Assembly: GCF_004745485.1 (NCBI RefSeq)
Contig: NZ_RHFG01000011.1
Coordinates: 62,001 to 126,000, forward strand
From: Brevibacterium sp. S22
GTDB lineage: Bacteria; Actinomycetota; Actinomycetes; Actinomycetales; Brevibacteriaceae
DNA length: 64,000 bases
Direction: 5' to 3'
A program made the translations under genes and the position numbers. Below the pieces are notes generated by a model. The model made no database searches and was not told the DNA's origin. It saw only the letters and a list, made by a program, of their open reading frames with translations. Below are positions 25,778-34,462 of this stretch, one piece after another (position 1 is the stretch's first letter; every line of letters starts with the position of its first letter).

Positions 25778-26122
25778 TCAAGCTCCGCTTGCGGCAGCGC
25801 CCACACACAGGACGAGCCCGATGAGCGAGGCAACAGCCATGCCGATCATTGCTCCGGCCATAACCCACAGACGCACTCTGCCTGGTCGAAAGGCGAAGCG
25901 GGCAATGAGGAGGATCAGGTAGAGCACCGCTGCTACGACGATCGTGGTGATCGCTGTGGGCACCGCCGTGCTGCCCGAGACGATGATCGCCGCGAGCACG
26001 CCCGCGATGACGACGAGGAAGATCCCACCGGCGACAATCCAGATGGTGCCCGAGGAACTGCGCAGCGCAGGCTGATCACTGATGCGACGTGACTCGATCG
26101 GCTCGCGTGAACTGTTGTCCAT
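25778..26122 (-). CDS. Small three-helix membrane protein, unknown function
   Basis: A 114-aa protein. A 25-residue polar N-terminus is followed by three hydrophobic helices (about 27-50, 54-75 and 85-110). No catalytic motif is visible. It converges with the uvrA2-like gene, 53 bp apart, and precedes the ABC exporter genes on the same strand with a 57-bp gap. Confidence 0.6.
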   Translation of the reverse strand: MDNSSREPIESRRISDQPALRSSSGTIWIVAGGIFLVVIAGVLAAIIVSGSTAVPTAITTIVVAAVLYLILLIARFAFRPGRVRLWVMAGAMIGMAVASLIGLVLCVGAAASGA

Positions 26123-26179
26123 GTCGTCGAATGTACCCAGCGAACCGCGCCTCGGCTAGAGGGGGCAGAGACTCAGCCC

Positions 26180-27004
26180 TTAGGCTTCTTCCTCCTGCTC
26201 CTGCTCTTTCGCCTTCTCGGCCCTGGTGAACGCCTGGTATTCCCGGATCACCTCAAGGGCCGGGCCATCGGCACGCAGTTCGCCCTTCTCGATCCACAGC
26301 GCACGGTTACACGTGTCCTTGATCGAACGCATCGAGTGCGAGACGAGGAAGACGGTACCCGCGTTCTCACGGATGGAGCGGATGCGCCCCTCGGAACGGT
26401 CACGGAACTTCTTATCGCCCACGTTGAGAGCCTCGTCGACGATGAGGATCTCATGCTGAATCGAGGTCGCAATCGCGAACTTCAGCCGCTGGGACATGCC
26501 CGAGGAATACGTGCGCATCGGCAGGTCGATGAAGTCTTCGAGCCCGGTGAACTCGACGATATCGTCGAACTTCTCGTCCACCTCGGCGCGGGTGAGACCC
26601 AACGCCAGGGAACCGAGGACGATGTTGCGGGCACCGGAGAGATCCGGGATCAGAGCGGCACCGACACCGAGGAGGTTCGGCCGTGACTTCGCATAGATCG
26701 CTCCCTCCGTGGTGGGAGTCAACCCAGTGATCGAACGCATGAGCGTGGACTTGCCTGAGCCGTTGCTGCCGATGATGCCGATCGACTCATTCTTGTGCGC
26801 CACGAAGCTCACACCTTTGAGGGCATGGACTTCCTGGATGCCGCGCTGGCGTTTGAGCACTCCGCCCCCCGCGCCGAGCTTGAGCTTCTTGCCGGTGGCA
26901 AGCGTCTTGTAGCGGACGTGGACGTTGTCGCAGACGACGACGGGCTCATTATTTTGGGCGACCTCGGGAACGCTGCCCGTGTCGTGTTCGGTGTTCTCAC
27001 TCAT
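26180..27004 (-). CDS. Polysaccharide/teichoic-acid exporter ATPase (TagH/Wzt type)
   Basis: A 274-aa ABC ATPase. Walker A GSNGSGKST, signature YSSGMSQRL, Walker B ILIVDEAL and the switch HS are present. The sequence HALKGVSF followed by a late GVGAALIPDLSGARNI is typical of TagH/Wzt ATPases energising export of lipid-linked polymers. The chosen ATG at 27004 overlaps the permease 3' end by 8 nt. It ends in a Glu/Gln-rich tail. The polymer is unknown; no glycosyltransferases are adjacent. Confidence 0.87.
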   Translation of the reverse strand: MSENTEHDTGSVPEVAQNNEPVVVCDNVHVRYKTLATGKKLKLGAGGGVLKRQRGIQEVHALKGVSFVAHKNESIGIIGSNGSGKSTLMRSITGLTPTTEGAIYAKSRPNLLGVGAALIPDLSGARNIVLGSLALGLTRAEVDEKFDDIVEFTGLEDFIDLPMRTYSSGMSQRLKFAIATSIQHEILIVDEALNVGDKKFRDRSEGRIRSIRENAGTVFLVSHSMRSIKDTCNRALWIEKGELRADGPALEVIREYQAFTRAEKAKEQEQEEEA

Positions 27005-27854
27005 TGCGACCGTACCTTTCCTCGGCCTGCCAGAAGAAGATGAAGCCGAAGATGAAGATGCCGAAGGCCCAGATGGCCAAGTGCCAGAAGTAGTCGTAGG
27101 GAACGACTCCATCCTTCATGAGGATGCCGCGGGCGATGGCGAGCACATTGTTGATCGGCTGCCAGTCGGCGAAGGGCTGCAGGCTCGGATTGATCTTGTC
27201 GACCATGACCTTGAGGTCGAAGAAGACGCCCGAGGTGTAGAAGATCATGCGGGAGATGAACGGAGTGACCTGTGACAGGTCCCGGAAATGCACGGTGACG
27301 CGCGCGAAGATGAACGCCACACCCTGGTTGAAGACCCAGAACAGGAAGACCAACGGAATGAAGAGGAACCAGTCCCAGTCCGGTCTGCCGCCCCACATCA
27401 TCGCCAACAGCGCCATGAAGATGAAGGTGGGGATGAAGTTGAGCAGGTTCTGGAACACGATGGCGATCGGCAGAACGATGCGCGGGAACGGCAGCGACTG
27501 GACGAGCGAGGCGTTGTTGATGATCGACTTCGCGCCGCCGTTCATCGAGGTGTTGAAGAACTCGAGGACGAAGACACCGATGACGACGAAGGGGGCGAAG
27601 TCGTCGGGACGTGCGGTGGCGCCCTTCATAATGACGCCGAAGACCGTGCCGTAGATCAGAGCTGAGAATGACGGTCGCAGCAGCACCCAGAGCATGCCGA
27701 GACGGTTGCGTTCGTTCTCCGACTGCAGCCGATACTTCGCCAGCGTGTACGTGAAGTCGCTGCGGCTGATCAGATGCTTGACGTACTGGGGCAGAGACGG
27801 CCGTCCACCCACTCTCTCGAGTCCGTGCTCGGCAGCAAGCCTGGCCATATCCAT
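26997..27854 (-). CDS. Polysaccharide/teichoic-acid exporter permease (TagG/Wzm type)
   Basis: A 285-aa ABC-2-type permease with six helices. The region SENERNRLGMLWVLLRP ahead of helix 1 and the later FYTSGVFFDL match TagG/Wzm permeases. It overlaps the ATPase gene by 8 nt and forms with it a complete exporter of a wall or capsule glycopolymer in the cytoplasmic membrane. The LCP ligase at 51795-52838, far away in the window, could act on such a polymer. Confidence 0.87.
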   Translation of the reverse strand: MDMARLAAEHGLERVGGRPSLPQYVKHLISRSDFTYTLAKYRLQSENERNRLGMLWVLLRPSFSALIYGTVFGVIMKGATARPDDFAPFVVIGVFVLEFFNTSMNGGAKSIINNASLVQSLPFPRIVLPIAIVFQNLLNFIPTFIFMALLAMMWGGRPDWDWFLFIPLVFLFWVFNQGVAFIFARVTVHFRDLSQVTPFISRMIFYTSGVFFDLKVMVDKINPSLQPFADWQPINNVLAIARGILMKDGVVPYDYFWHLAIWAFGIFIFGFIFFWQAEERYGRNE

Positions 27855-27927
27855 GAACAGTAGATTCTCTCGTCGGCAACTGGGGATAGAACAAATGAAA
27901 AGTCTACGTGATGAGACTAGCGTAGGT

Positions 27928-29241
27928 TCACAGTCGGCTGTGAGCCTTGAAGTCGAAGTTCGGGTCCTCTAATCGGGCTCTCGTGGGGATGTGGTTACCT
28001 CCGAGTACACGTCGGGCAGCCGCCTGCATCGGCGGCCAGTTGAGCGTTTCGACTCCGACGAGCTTCGACTCGGGGTCGGGCCCGTCGAAGTGGAAGACCT
28101 GGAACTTCGCGCCGGTGGGGTCGTGCCGGATGATCGTGTCGTCGGCGTCTGGGCTCGTCAGCCCCGCCGTGAACACCTTTTCCGGGCCTTGGAAGCTCCA
28201 GTGCCAGGGGACGTCCGACCAGACTTTAGGCTCGGCTTCTGACCCATTTCCCGGGTTGAGTTCAGACGTTCTCTCACCATCATCCCCGGTTTCCTCCGGC
28301 ACCTCGGCGAGGAGTTCGGCGAGGAACTTCCCGTGGCTTTCAGCCACCGGTTCACATGCCCACGGGTGATCGAGAGCATAGGGACCGGCGGTGACGATGG
28401 CGCAGTCACCGGCAGCGAAGACACCCGGATGGGATGTTGCCAAACTCTCATCCACGTCCCAGGCAGAAGCAGGTCGGTGACCGTCGATCGGGATCAGCCG
28501 AGGACGCGCTCCGACGCTGGTGATGAAGAGGTCGTGAACATCGGCGCGAATGTCGTCCGGGCTCGCCGTGTGGGTGACGAACTCGACGCCGGCGGCCCTG
28601 TGCTTCTCGAACAGCGCCTGTCGCACGGGAGCGGAGAGCTGTTTGCGCAGGGGCTCGCCCCCGCGCAGGTAGACCGTGGCGTGGTGTCCGGCAACCACCG
28701 CCGAGGTGGCCACTTCCATTCCGAGATAACCGGAGCCCAGCACCCCGACGTTGAGGGCTTCGCTTGCGTTGTTCACGCGGTCGAGGATCCATTCGGCGTC
28801 AGCGAGGTCATAGACCGGCAGGGCGTCCGGATAGGCGGGGATCTGCGGGCGGTTGGCTTCCATCCCGGTGGCGAGGATGCAGTGGGTGAAGTCGATGGAC
28901 TCTCCAGTGGCCAGGTGGATGGTGCCGACGGTCGCGTGGTGGTCGGCAAGCCGATGGGGGTGTCGCTGGGTCTCGGAGGTGTAGCGTGTCTCGGCGGCCG
29001 CCTCGGCGAAGGTGATCTCCTCTGCCCAATCCCGGACGAAGGTGATGTTCTCGGTCGATTCAAGGTGGTAGGGCAGATGGTGACGGGAGCCGTCGAAGAG
29101 GTGTTTCGACAGAGGCGGACGCTCGCAGGTCTCGCCGGCGTGCGGGTCGATGATGGCGACCGATTGGCCGCGCGCGTCCAACTCTCGGGCCGCAGTCGTG
29201 CCAGCCAGTCCCCCACCGATGATGACGATCCGCTTGCTCAT
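27928..29241 (-). CDS. FAD/NAD(P)-dependent ferredoxin-reductase-like oxidoreductase
   Basis: A 437-aa flavoprotein with FAD motif GGGLAGTTAA (8-17), ERPPLSKHL, ILATGMEANRP, the NAD motif GSGYLGMEVA and the FAD-contacting GVFAAGDCA. This is the rubredoxin/putidaredoxin-reductase fold. The C-terminal 130 residues include an acidic insertion of about 25 residues (ETGDDGERTSELNPG region) before a conserved WSFQGPEKVFTAGL segment. No partner ferredoxin or oxygenase is adjacent. Confidence 0.83.
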   Translation of the reverse strand: MSKRIVIIGGGLAGTTAARELDARGQSVAIIDPHAGETCERPPLSKHLFDGSRHHLPYHLESTENITFVRDWAEEITFAEAAAETRYTSETQRHPHRLADHHATVGTIHLATGESIDFTHCILATGMEANRPQIPAYPDALPVYDLADAEWILDRVNNASEALNVGVLGSGYLGMEVATSAVVAGHHATVYLRGGEPLRKQLSAPVRQALFEKHRAAGVEFVTHTASPDDIRADVHDLFITSVGARPRLIPIDGHRPASAWDVDESLATSHPGVFAAGDCAIVTAGPYALDHPWACEPVAESHGKFLAELLAEVPEETGDDGERTSELNPGNGSEAEPKVWSDVPWHWSFQGPEKVFTAGLTSPDADDTIIRHDPTGAKFQVFHFDGPDPESKLVGVETLNWPPMQAAARRVLGGNHIPTRARLEDPNFDFKAHSRL

Positions 29242-29281
29242 GTCTCCATGCTAATCCTCGCCGAGGCGTGCTCACGCGAGG

Positions 29282-30244
29282 TCAGGAGGGCACAGAACGA
29301 TTCTTCAAAGGAGTGCCATCACAGTAGCGTTGCAAGTTGTCGATGAACAGAGCAGTGAAGTTGTCGTGACGTTCCACCGTCTCTCCTGCCATATGCGGGC
29401 TGATAACGACGTTGCGGGCGCTGAGGAGTGGATGGCCGTCAGGCAGTGGCTCCGGTGCGGTCACATCCAGCACCGCCAAAGAATCGGGTCTCGCCGCAAG
29501 TGCGTCGGCCAGAGCAACCTGGTCAACCGTGCTGCCACGACCGACGTTGACAAAGACTGCCGCGCGTCCGAGCCTGTCCAACAACGTCCTATTGATAAAA
29601 CCTTCAGTGGACGGTGTCGCAGGCAGACACGCCACGACGGCATCAAAGTCGCCGATTCTTGCGGGAAGGTCGTCGGCACTCACATATTCGTCGAAGATCG
29701 GGTCCAATCGCAGCGGGTGACGACGGAAGCCGGCAACTGCTCCGAATCCCGCCTTTTTGAGTGTTCTTGCGCACTCTGTCCCAATGCCTCCAGCTCCCAG
29801 AACCAAGGTCGTCATTGATCGGTTAGCAAGAGGCTCCCGCGGCATCCAGCGTCCCTGCTGAGTGTCAAGTACAGATACGTGTAGACCCTTCGACCACTGG
29901 AGGACGGCACCCAAGACGAATTCGGCGATCGCTGCGTCAAGAACTCCTCTTGAATTTGTAAGCATCACACCGCGGTCCTTGAGAAGCTGAAGGTCGACAT
30001 GATCGAGACCTGCCATATTCAGGTGGATCCATTTCAGGTCGGGAGCAAGCCCAAGCAGAGATTCCATGTCAGTCCAGAAGCCGCCGCGTACGAGCATGAC
30101 CTCGGTACGGTGGTCCAAGGTATTGATCGCAGCCGGAAGCAGACGTTGCACCTCCACGTGGGACGGAAGGTTAGCAAACAGCGGGGAGTCCGCTCCCCCT
30201 GGCCGATCGAGGATGGCGACTTTGAGCTCGGCAGCTCTTACCAT
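29282..30244 (-). CDS. D-isomer-specific 2-hydroxyacid dehydrogenase family protein
   Basis: A 320-aa NAD(P) oxidoreductase. The central Rossmann motif GAGGIGTECA (about 152-161), VVACLPATPSTEGFIN, FVNVGRGSTVDQ and the catalytic-site HMAGETVERH are visible. It starts at an ATG that overlaps the stop of the double-Lrp gene by 7 nt, so the two are co-transcribed. In this module it probably reduces or oxidises a 2-oxo/2-hydroxy acid made after deamination; that assignment is from context. Confidence 0.85.
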   Translation of the reverse strand: MVRAAELKVAILDRPGGADSPLFANLPSHVEVQRLLPAAINTLDHRTEVMLVRGGFWTDMESLLGLAPDLKWIHLNMAGLDHVDLQLLKDRGVMLTNSRGVLDAAIAEFVLGAVLQWSKGLHVSVLDTQQGRWMPREPLANRSMTTLVLGAGGIGTECARTLKKAGFGAVAGFRRHPLRLDPIFDEYVSADDLPARIGDFDAVVACLPATPSTEGFINRTLLDRLGRAAVFVNVGRGSTVDQVALADALAARPDSLAVLDVTAPEPLPDGHPLLSARNVVISPHMAGETVERHDNFTALFIDNLQRYCDGTPLKNRSVPS

Positions 30245-31326
30245 CGGCCTTCGCCTCCCTCTAACAGGCGCGTATCGGCAGTTTCGGGTGGACTGTCAGA
30301 TGATGACAAAGTCGACCCAGGCGGCTTGAAGAGCCAGTCCGGGCCCGAAATCCCGACATAGGAACTACAGGAAACCATGTTCCATACACGCTTGTACGTC
30401 TCCGTCTGCATCATGATCTCCGATTTCTTGATGCCGTCGATCGCTCCGAGAACATCTGTCATGAATGCGTGCATATCGGTGTGGTACCTCAGCACGAACT
30501 GTCCGACGAGGTTGTACCGTCCGGCCGTCGCAAAGAGAGTCTTGGTCTCCTTCATTGCCGCGAGTTCCGTACCGATGGCTGACAAACGAGAAGGTTCGAC
30601 ATTGAGCCACGCCCAAAAGGAGGTCTGAAAGCCCAACAGCTCAGGTTCGACAAGCACTCGGAAGGACACGACGTCCCGACTGATAAGGGACTCCAGGATT
30701 CGCCTTGCGGTACTCTCGGACTTCCCGATCGGCTCTGCCAAATCGCTCAGCGAGGTCCGTCCGTCTTCCAGCAGCAGTCCGAGCACAATCAATTCTTCAC
30801 GGGACAGCCGTGAACCCATTCTCTCCTGTCGGACGTCTATTTCGCGGTTCACTGTGTCAGGGAGCCAATCCTGGCCCGAAGTGTAAGTGTGGGTGACGAC
30901 GAACAGTTCCGCTTCAACGTCAAACTGCAGGGTGACCTCGTGGATTATGCGTTGCACTCCGACGAGTGACGGCATGACGATCTCGGCGACGCATCCCGCA
31001 GACCCTGCAACAGCAGCAACGTACCGCACATCCTGACGGGCCTGCAGCGATTTGAGGAAGTCCGGCCGCGATGAATCCCTCCCGCGGAATTGGACCATGA
31101 CGGGGACAGCGAGATCCAAGCCGGCGACATCCACTCGGCCGGTCACACGCAGACGCCCGTCACTGTGGAGCGATTCGAATCGCCGTCGGACAGTGCTCGT
31201 CGAACTGTTCGCCATTGCAGCAATGCTCGACCACGCTGCGCGCCCGTTCTTGTGGAGGGCGCGGACGATCTCCTGGTCGAGATCATCCAAGACCGACAAA
31301 CCTGACCCTTCAAGTGATGAACCCAT
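30238..31326 (-). CDS. Tandem-fused Lrp/AsnC-family regulator
   Basis: A 362-aa protein made of two Lrp units. Unit 1 has an HTH (LDQEIVRALHKNGRAAWSSI and STSTVRRRFESL, about residues 16-57) and an effector domain to about 150; unit 2 has a second HTH (IVLGLLLEDGRTSLSDLA and SESTARRILESL) and a second effector domain. Ordinary Lrp proteins are half this size. I chose ATG 31326 with AAGGA upstream; the longer frame crosses the promoter. The last 30 residues are Ser/Pro-rich. It is divergent from the ABC importer and probably controls that module in response to an amino acid. Confidence 0.82.
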   Translation of the reverse strand: MGSSLEGSGLSVLDDLDQEIVRALHKNGRAAWSSIAAMANSSTSTVRRRFESLHSDGRLRVTGRVDVAGLDLAVPVMVQFRGRDSSRPDFLKSLQARQDVRYVAAVAGSAGCVAEIVMPSLVGVQRIIHEVTLQFDVEAELFVVTHTYTSGQDWLPDTVNREIDVRQERMGSRLSREELIVLGLLLEDGRTSLSDLAEPIGKSESTARRILESLISRDVVSFRVLVEPELLGFQTSFWAWLNVEPSRLSAIGTELAAMKETKTLFATAGRYNLVGQFVLRYHTDMHAFMTDVLGAIDGIKKSEIMMQTETYKRVWNMVSCSSYVGISGPDWLFKPPGSTLSSSDSPPETADTRLLEGGEGRW

Positions 31327-31382
31327 TTGGTCATTTCCTTCATTTAGAACTACCTCTATGAACAAATATAGCGCACAAGCTC

Positions 31383-31412
31383 TTGACATGGCATAGATGC
31401 TCATAGTTGTAT
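31383..31412 (+). promoter_or_regulatory. Candidate promoter for the importer operon
   Basis: TTGACA at 31383-31388 and TTGTAT at 31407-31412 are 18 bp apart, about 80 bp upstream of the binding-protein start. The region between the divergent genes is AT-rich. Confidence 0.4.
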
Positions 31413-31494
31413 TTAGAGACAACGCCTCACGCCGAGTGCACCTGATGACTGATCGACCAATCAAAGACGATCCCGACCACAATCGAGGTAACCC

Positions 31495-32379
31495 ATGGCT
31501 GTATCCGCATTCGCGACGAAGGCAGTGTCTCGGACTGCTAAGATCGTCGCTCTCGCAGCATCTCTGGCTCTTGTCATGTCCGGCTGCTCAGCGGGTGACG
31601 AGAAGAGTACGGTCGCTGAAGACTGTGAGCCCACCGCTGAAGTCGACACGCTGCACAAGGGGAAACTCACAGTTCTCGTGGCCGAACATCCTCCTTTCGT
31701 CACCACCGAGAACGGAAACCTCACCGGCATCGAGGGTGAGCTCATCAACGAGGTCGCCTCAGATCTCTGCCTCGAAGTGGATTCCTCGACTACGTCGTTC
31801 TCTGCGGTCATCGAGGGCCTCCAGTCCGGCCGAGCTGATCTGTCAGCCGGAAACTGGACCGTCAACGACGAACGCAGAGAGCTCTTCGAAGTCAGTGATG
31901 GGCTGTACGAGGGAGGAATGGGGATCGTCACGCGCGGCGAAGAACTCACCGAAGTCGACTCGCTCAAGGGGAAGTCGCTGGGGACGCCGCAGGGATACCT
32001 ATGGATCGATCAGCTGCACAAGCTCTACGGCGATGACACCGTCCGAGAGTACCAGTCTGACAACGCAGTCCTCGACGATGTCAAAGCGAAGCGAATCGAC
32101 GTCGGAGTGGTCAGCATCCTCGCTAATACGTGGAGGCTCACACAGGACCAGTACTCCGATCTCAAGATCAACAAAATGCAGAACTCGCCCGATCTGCCAT
32201 ACACCCAAGCGCCACCCCTCTCGGTCGTCCTCGTCCAAAAGGGCAATACTGCCCTCAAGGACGCCACGAACCAGTCGATTGCTGACTATAAGGATTCGGG
32301 CGATATCGACAAGAGCTTCGAGAAATATGGCCTTGATCCAGCACTCGTGACACCCAACGACGGCTCAGACTCCAACTGA
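31495..32379 (+). CDS. Extracellular amino-acid-binding lipoprotein (SBP family 3)
   Basis: A 294-aa solute-binding protein. The signal peptide ends in the lipobox VMSGCS (lipidated Cys at about 31). The mature part has the family 3 pattern: LTVLVAEHPPFV, GIEGELINEVA, GRADLSAGNWTVNDERRELFEVSD, LKGKSLGTPQG. These bind amino acids or related amines outside the membrane for an ABC importer. GAGGT precedes the ATG. The ATPase and two permeases follow directly, so the transporter is complete. Confidence 0.9.
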   Translation: MAVSAFATKAVSRTAKIVALAASLALVMSGCSAGDEKSTVAEDCEPTAEVDTLHKGKLTVLVAEHPPFVTTENGNLTGIEGELINEVASDLCLEVDSSTTSFSAVIEGLQSGRADLSAGNWTVNDERRELFEVSDGLYEGGMGIVTRGEELTEVDSLKGKSLGTPQGYLWIDQLHKLYGDDTVREYQSDNAVLDDVKAKRIDVGVVSILANTWRLTQDQYSDLKINKMQNSPDLPYTQAPPLSVVLVQKGNTALKDATNQSIADYKDSGDIDKSFEKYGLDPALVTPNDGSDSN

Positions 32380-32409
32380 TCCAAGAGCAGACAGAGAGGA
32401 GTTCCGAGA

Positions 32410-33171
32410 ATGTCTGAGTCCCGAGTGTTGCTCGACGCAGAGTCTATCGAGAAGTCGTTCAAGGACAACGAGGTCCTAAAGGGGATCACCTTGGAGGTAC
32501 ATGCCGGCGAAGTGATAGCTCTCATCGGGCCAAGTGGAGCTGGCAAGAGCACGTTTCTCAGATGCCTCAACTATCTCGAGCGCCCGACCGGCGGAAGCCT
32601 GAGTCTTGACGGAGAGCCGGCGTTTACAGACCCGCTCAGGCCCTCGAAAGCGGAACTGCTCCGACTTCGGCGCCGAGTGGGAATGGTCTTCCAGACCTTC
32701 AACCTGTTTCCGCACTTAAGCGTCCTAAAGAACATTGTGCTTGCCCAGAAGCTCAATGGGCTGAGGAGCACTGGAGAAGCCGAAGAGTATGCACACGATC
32801 TACTTAGGCAAGTCGGGCTAGTCGACAAGGCACATGCCAAACCCGCAGAGTGCTCGGGCGGACAACAACAACGAATAGCTATTGCCCGGGCATTGTCTCT
32901 CGATCCCGAGCTCATGCTGTTCGACGAGCCCACATCTGCGCTTGACCCTGAAGTCGGAAACGATGTCCTCAAGGTCATGCGTGATCTGGCCGATCGCGGC
33001 ACCACCATGATCGTCGTCACGCACGAGATGAAGTTCGCGGAGCGCGTTGCCGATCGGGTCCTCCTGCTCGACCGCGGGAGCATCCTCGAAGAAGGTCCCC
33101 CGGAACAAGTATTCCGCAACCCTTCCCACGAGCGGACCCGTGACTTCCTCCAGGCGGTGCTCGACAGATGA
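32410..33171 (+). CDS. Amino-acid ABC transporter ATPase (GlnQ type)
   Basis: A 253-aa ATPase. Walker A GPSGAGKST, Q-loop FQTFNLFPHLSVLKN, signature CSGGQQQRIAIARAL, Walker B LMLFDEPTSALDPE and switch VTHE are all intact. The sequence matches polar amino-acid importers. It follows the binding protein by 30 bp and overlaps the first permease by ATGA. Confidence 0.92.
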   Translation: MSESRVLLDAESIEKSFKDNEVLKGITLEVHAGEVIALIGPSGAGKSTFLRCLNYLERPTGGSLSLDGEPAFTDPLRPSKAELLRLRRRVGMVFQTFNLFPHLSVLKNIVLAQKLNGLRSTGEAEEYAHDLLRQVGLVDKAHAKPAECSGGQQQRIAIARALSLDPELMLFDEPTSALDPEVGNDVLKVMRDLADRGTTMIVVTHEMKFAERVADRVLLLDRGSILEEGPPEQVFRNPSHERTRDFLQAVLDR

Positions 33172-33824
33172 GTGACTTCTCGTTCGTCTCTCTCCTGCAG
33201 ACTCTGTTTGCGGGATTGGGAATCACGATCCTCATGACTGTCGTCTCCTTCGCAGCCGGAACATTGCTCGGGATCCCCCTAGCGATCATGCGAACGTCGA
33301 AACGATGGACGGTGCGGGCTCCGGCAATGGCTGTCATCGACATCTCGCGTGGGATTCCTCCTCTCGTCTGGCTGCTCATCATCTACTACGGCGTCAGCCC
33401 GGTCCTGCCGCTCGAACCACTTCCGGCCGCCCTCATCGGCCTAAGTGTTATCTCAGCCGGCTATCTGGCAGAGAACTTCAGAGCGGGCATCGATAACGTC
33501 CATACAGGTCAGAAAGAAGCAGCTGCAGCACTGGGGCTCACTCCGAGCAATCAGTTCTGGCGGATTGTGGCACCGCAAGCGCTCAATATCTCGATCCCAC
33601 CCTCCGCCTCGTATGCGGTCGCCCTGCTCAAAGACACTGCCATCGCGTCGATCATCGGTGTCGCCGACATCATCTTCCTGGCGCAGAACGAGGTTTCGCG
33701 CGGCGGTTCGGCAGTCTTCGTGTTCGCTGTCGCGGCCGTGTTGTACCTCCTGGTAGGAATTCCCCTGTCGTACTTCTCACGTTTCATCGACGGCGTCGTA
33801 CGCTCAAAGGTGGTCTCGGTCTGA
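33168..33824 (+). CDS. Amino-acid ABC transporter permease 1
   Basis: A 218-aa HisM/GlnP-type permease with about five helices. The EAA loop (KEAAAALGLTPSNQFWRIVAPQALN) and DISRGIPPLVWL are conserved. Overlaps: ATGA with the ATPase and TGATG with the next permease. It forms a heterodimeric channel with the second permease. Confidence 0.9.
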   Translation: MSDFSFVSLLQTLFAGLGITILMTVVSFAAGTLLGIPLAIMRTSKRWTVRAPAMAVIDISRGIPPLVWLLIIYYGVSPVLPLEPLPAALIGLSVISAGYLAENFRAGIDNVHTGQKEAAAALGLTPSNQFWRIVAPQALNISIPPSASYAVALLKDTAIASIIGVADIIFLAQNEVSRGGSAVFVFAVAAVLYLLVGIPLSYFSRFIDGVVRSKVVSV

Positions 33825-34462
33825 TGTTCGATCACTGGCTCGAATGGCTGCCTCAGCTACTCAGCGGACTGGGGACCTCGCTACTTCTCACGGCATGCGT
33901 CGCCGTCATCGGCTTTCCGCTCGGCCTCATTCTTGGGCTCCTCAGCACTGCACCTAACCGCGCGGTCCGAGCGTTCTTTATCGCCTTCATCGAAGTGTTC
34001 CGGGGTATACCACTTCTCGCCGTAATCTATCTTCTGTACTTCGGGCTTCCTGCCGCAAACGTGACGATGACAGCCTTCGCCACAATAATCGTCGGGCACT
34101 CTCTTAACCTCGGTGCTTACTCCAGCGAAGTGTTCCGTGCTGGCGTCCTTCATGTCGGCAGCGGACAGCGTGAGGCCGCAGCGAGTCTGGGAATCACAGG
34201 GCGGAAGGCCTTCTTCCACGTCGTACTGCCTCAAGCCATGCGCGCCATTCCGGGACCGCTCATGTCGATGCTCATCATGGTGTTCCAATCGACATCGCTC
34301 GCATTCGCAATCGGTGTTTCGGAGATGACAAGCACAGCGTTCTCGATCGGCTCGATGACGTTCGAATATTTCAATGTGCTCGTTTTGGCGGGCCTGATCT
34401 ACGCCGTGCTCTGCATAGTCTCTGCACGCATCGTTGCTCGAGTAGAGGAGAAACTGAATTGA
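33824..34462 (+). CDS. Amino-acid ABC transporter permease 2
   Basis: A 212-aa partner permease. EVFRGIPLLAVIYLLYFGLP and the EAA loop REAAASLGITGRKAFFHVV are the family landmarks. It overlaps the next gene (TTGA), so importer and flavoenzymes are translated as one coupled operon. Confidence 0.9.
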   Translation: MFDHWLEWLPQLLSGLGTSLLLTACVAVIGFPLGLILGLLSTAPNRAVRAFFIAFIEVFRGIPLLAVIYLLYFGLPAANVTMTAFATIIVGHSLNLGAYSSEVFRAGVLHVGSGQREAAASLGITGRKAFFHVVLPQAMRAIPGPLMSMLIMVFQSTSLAFAIGVSEMTSTAFSIGSMTFEYFNVLVLAGLIYAVLCIVSARIVARVEEKLN

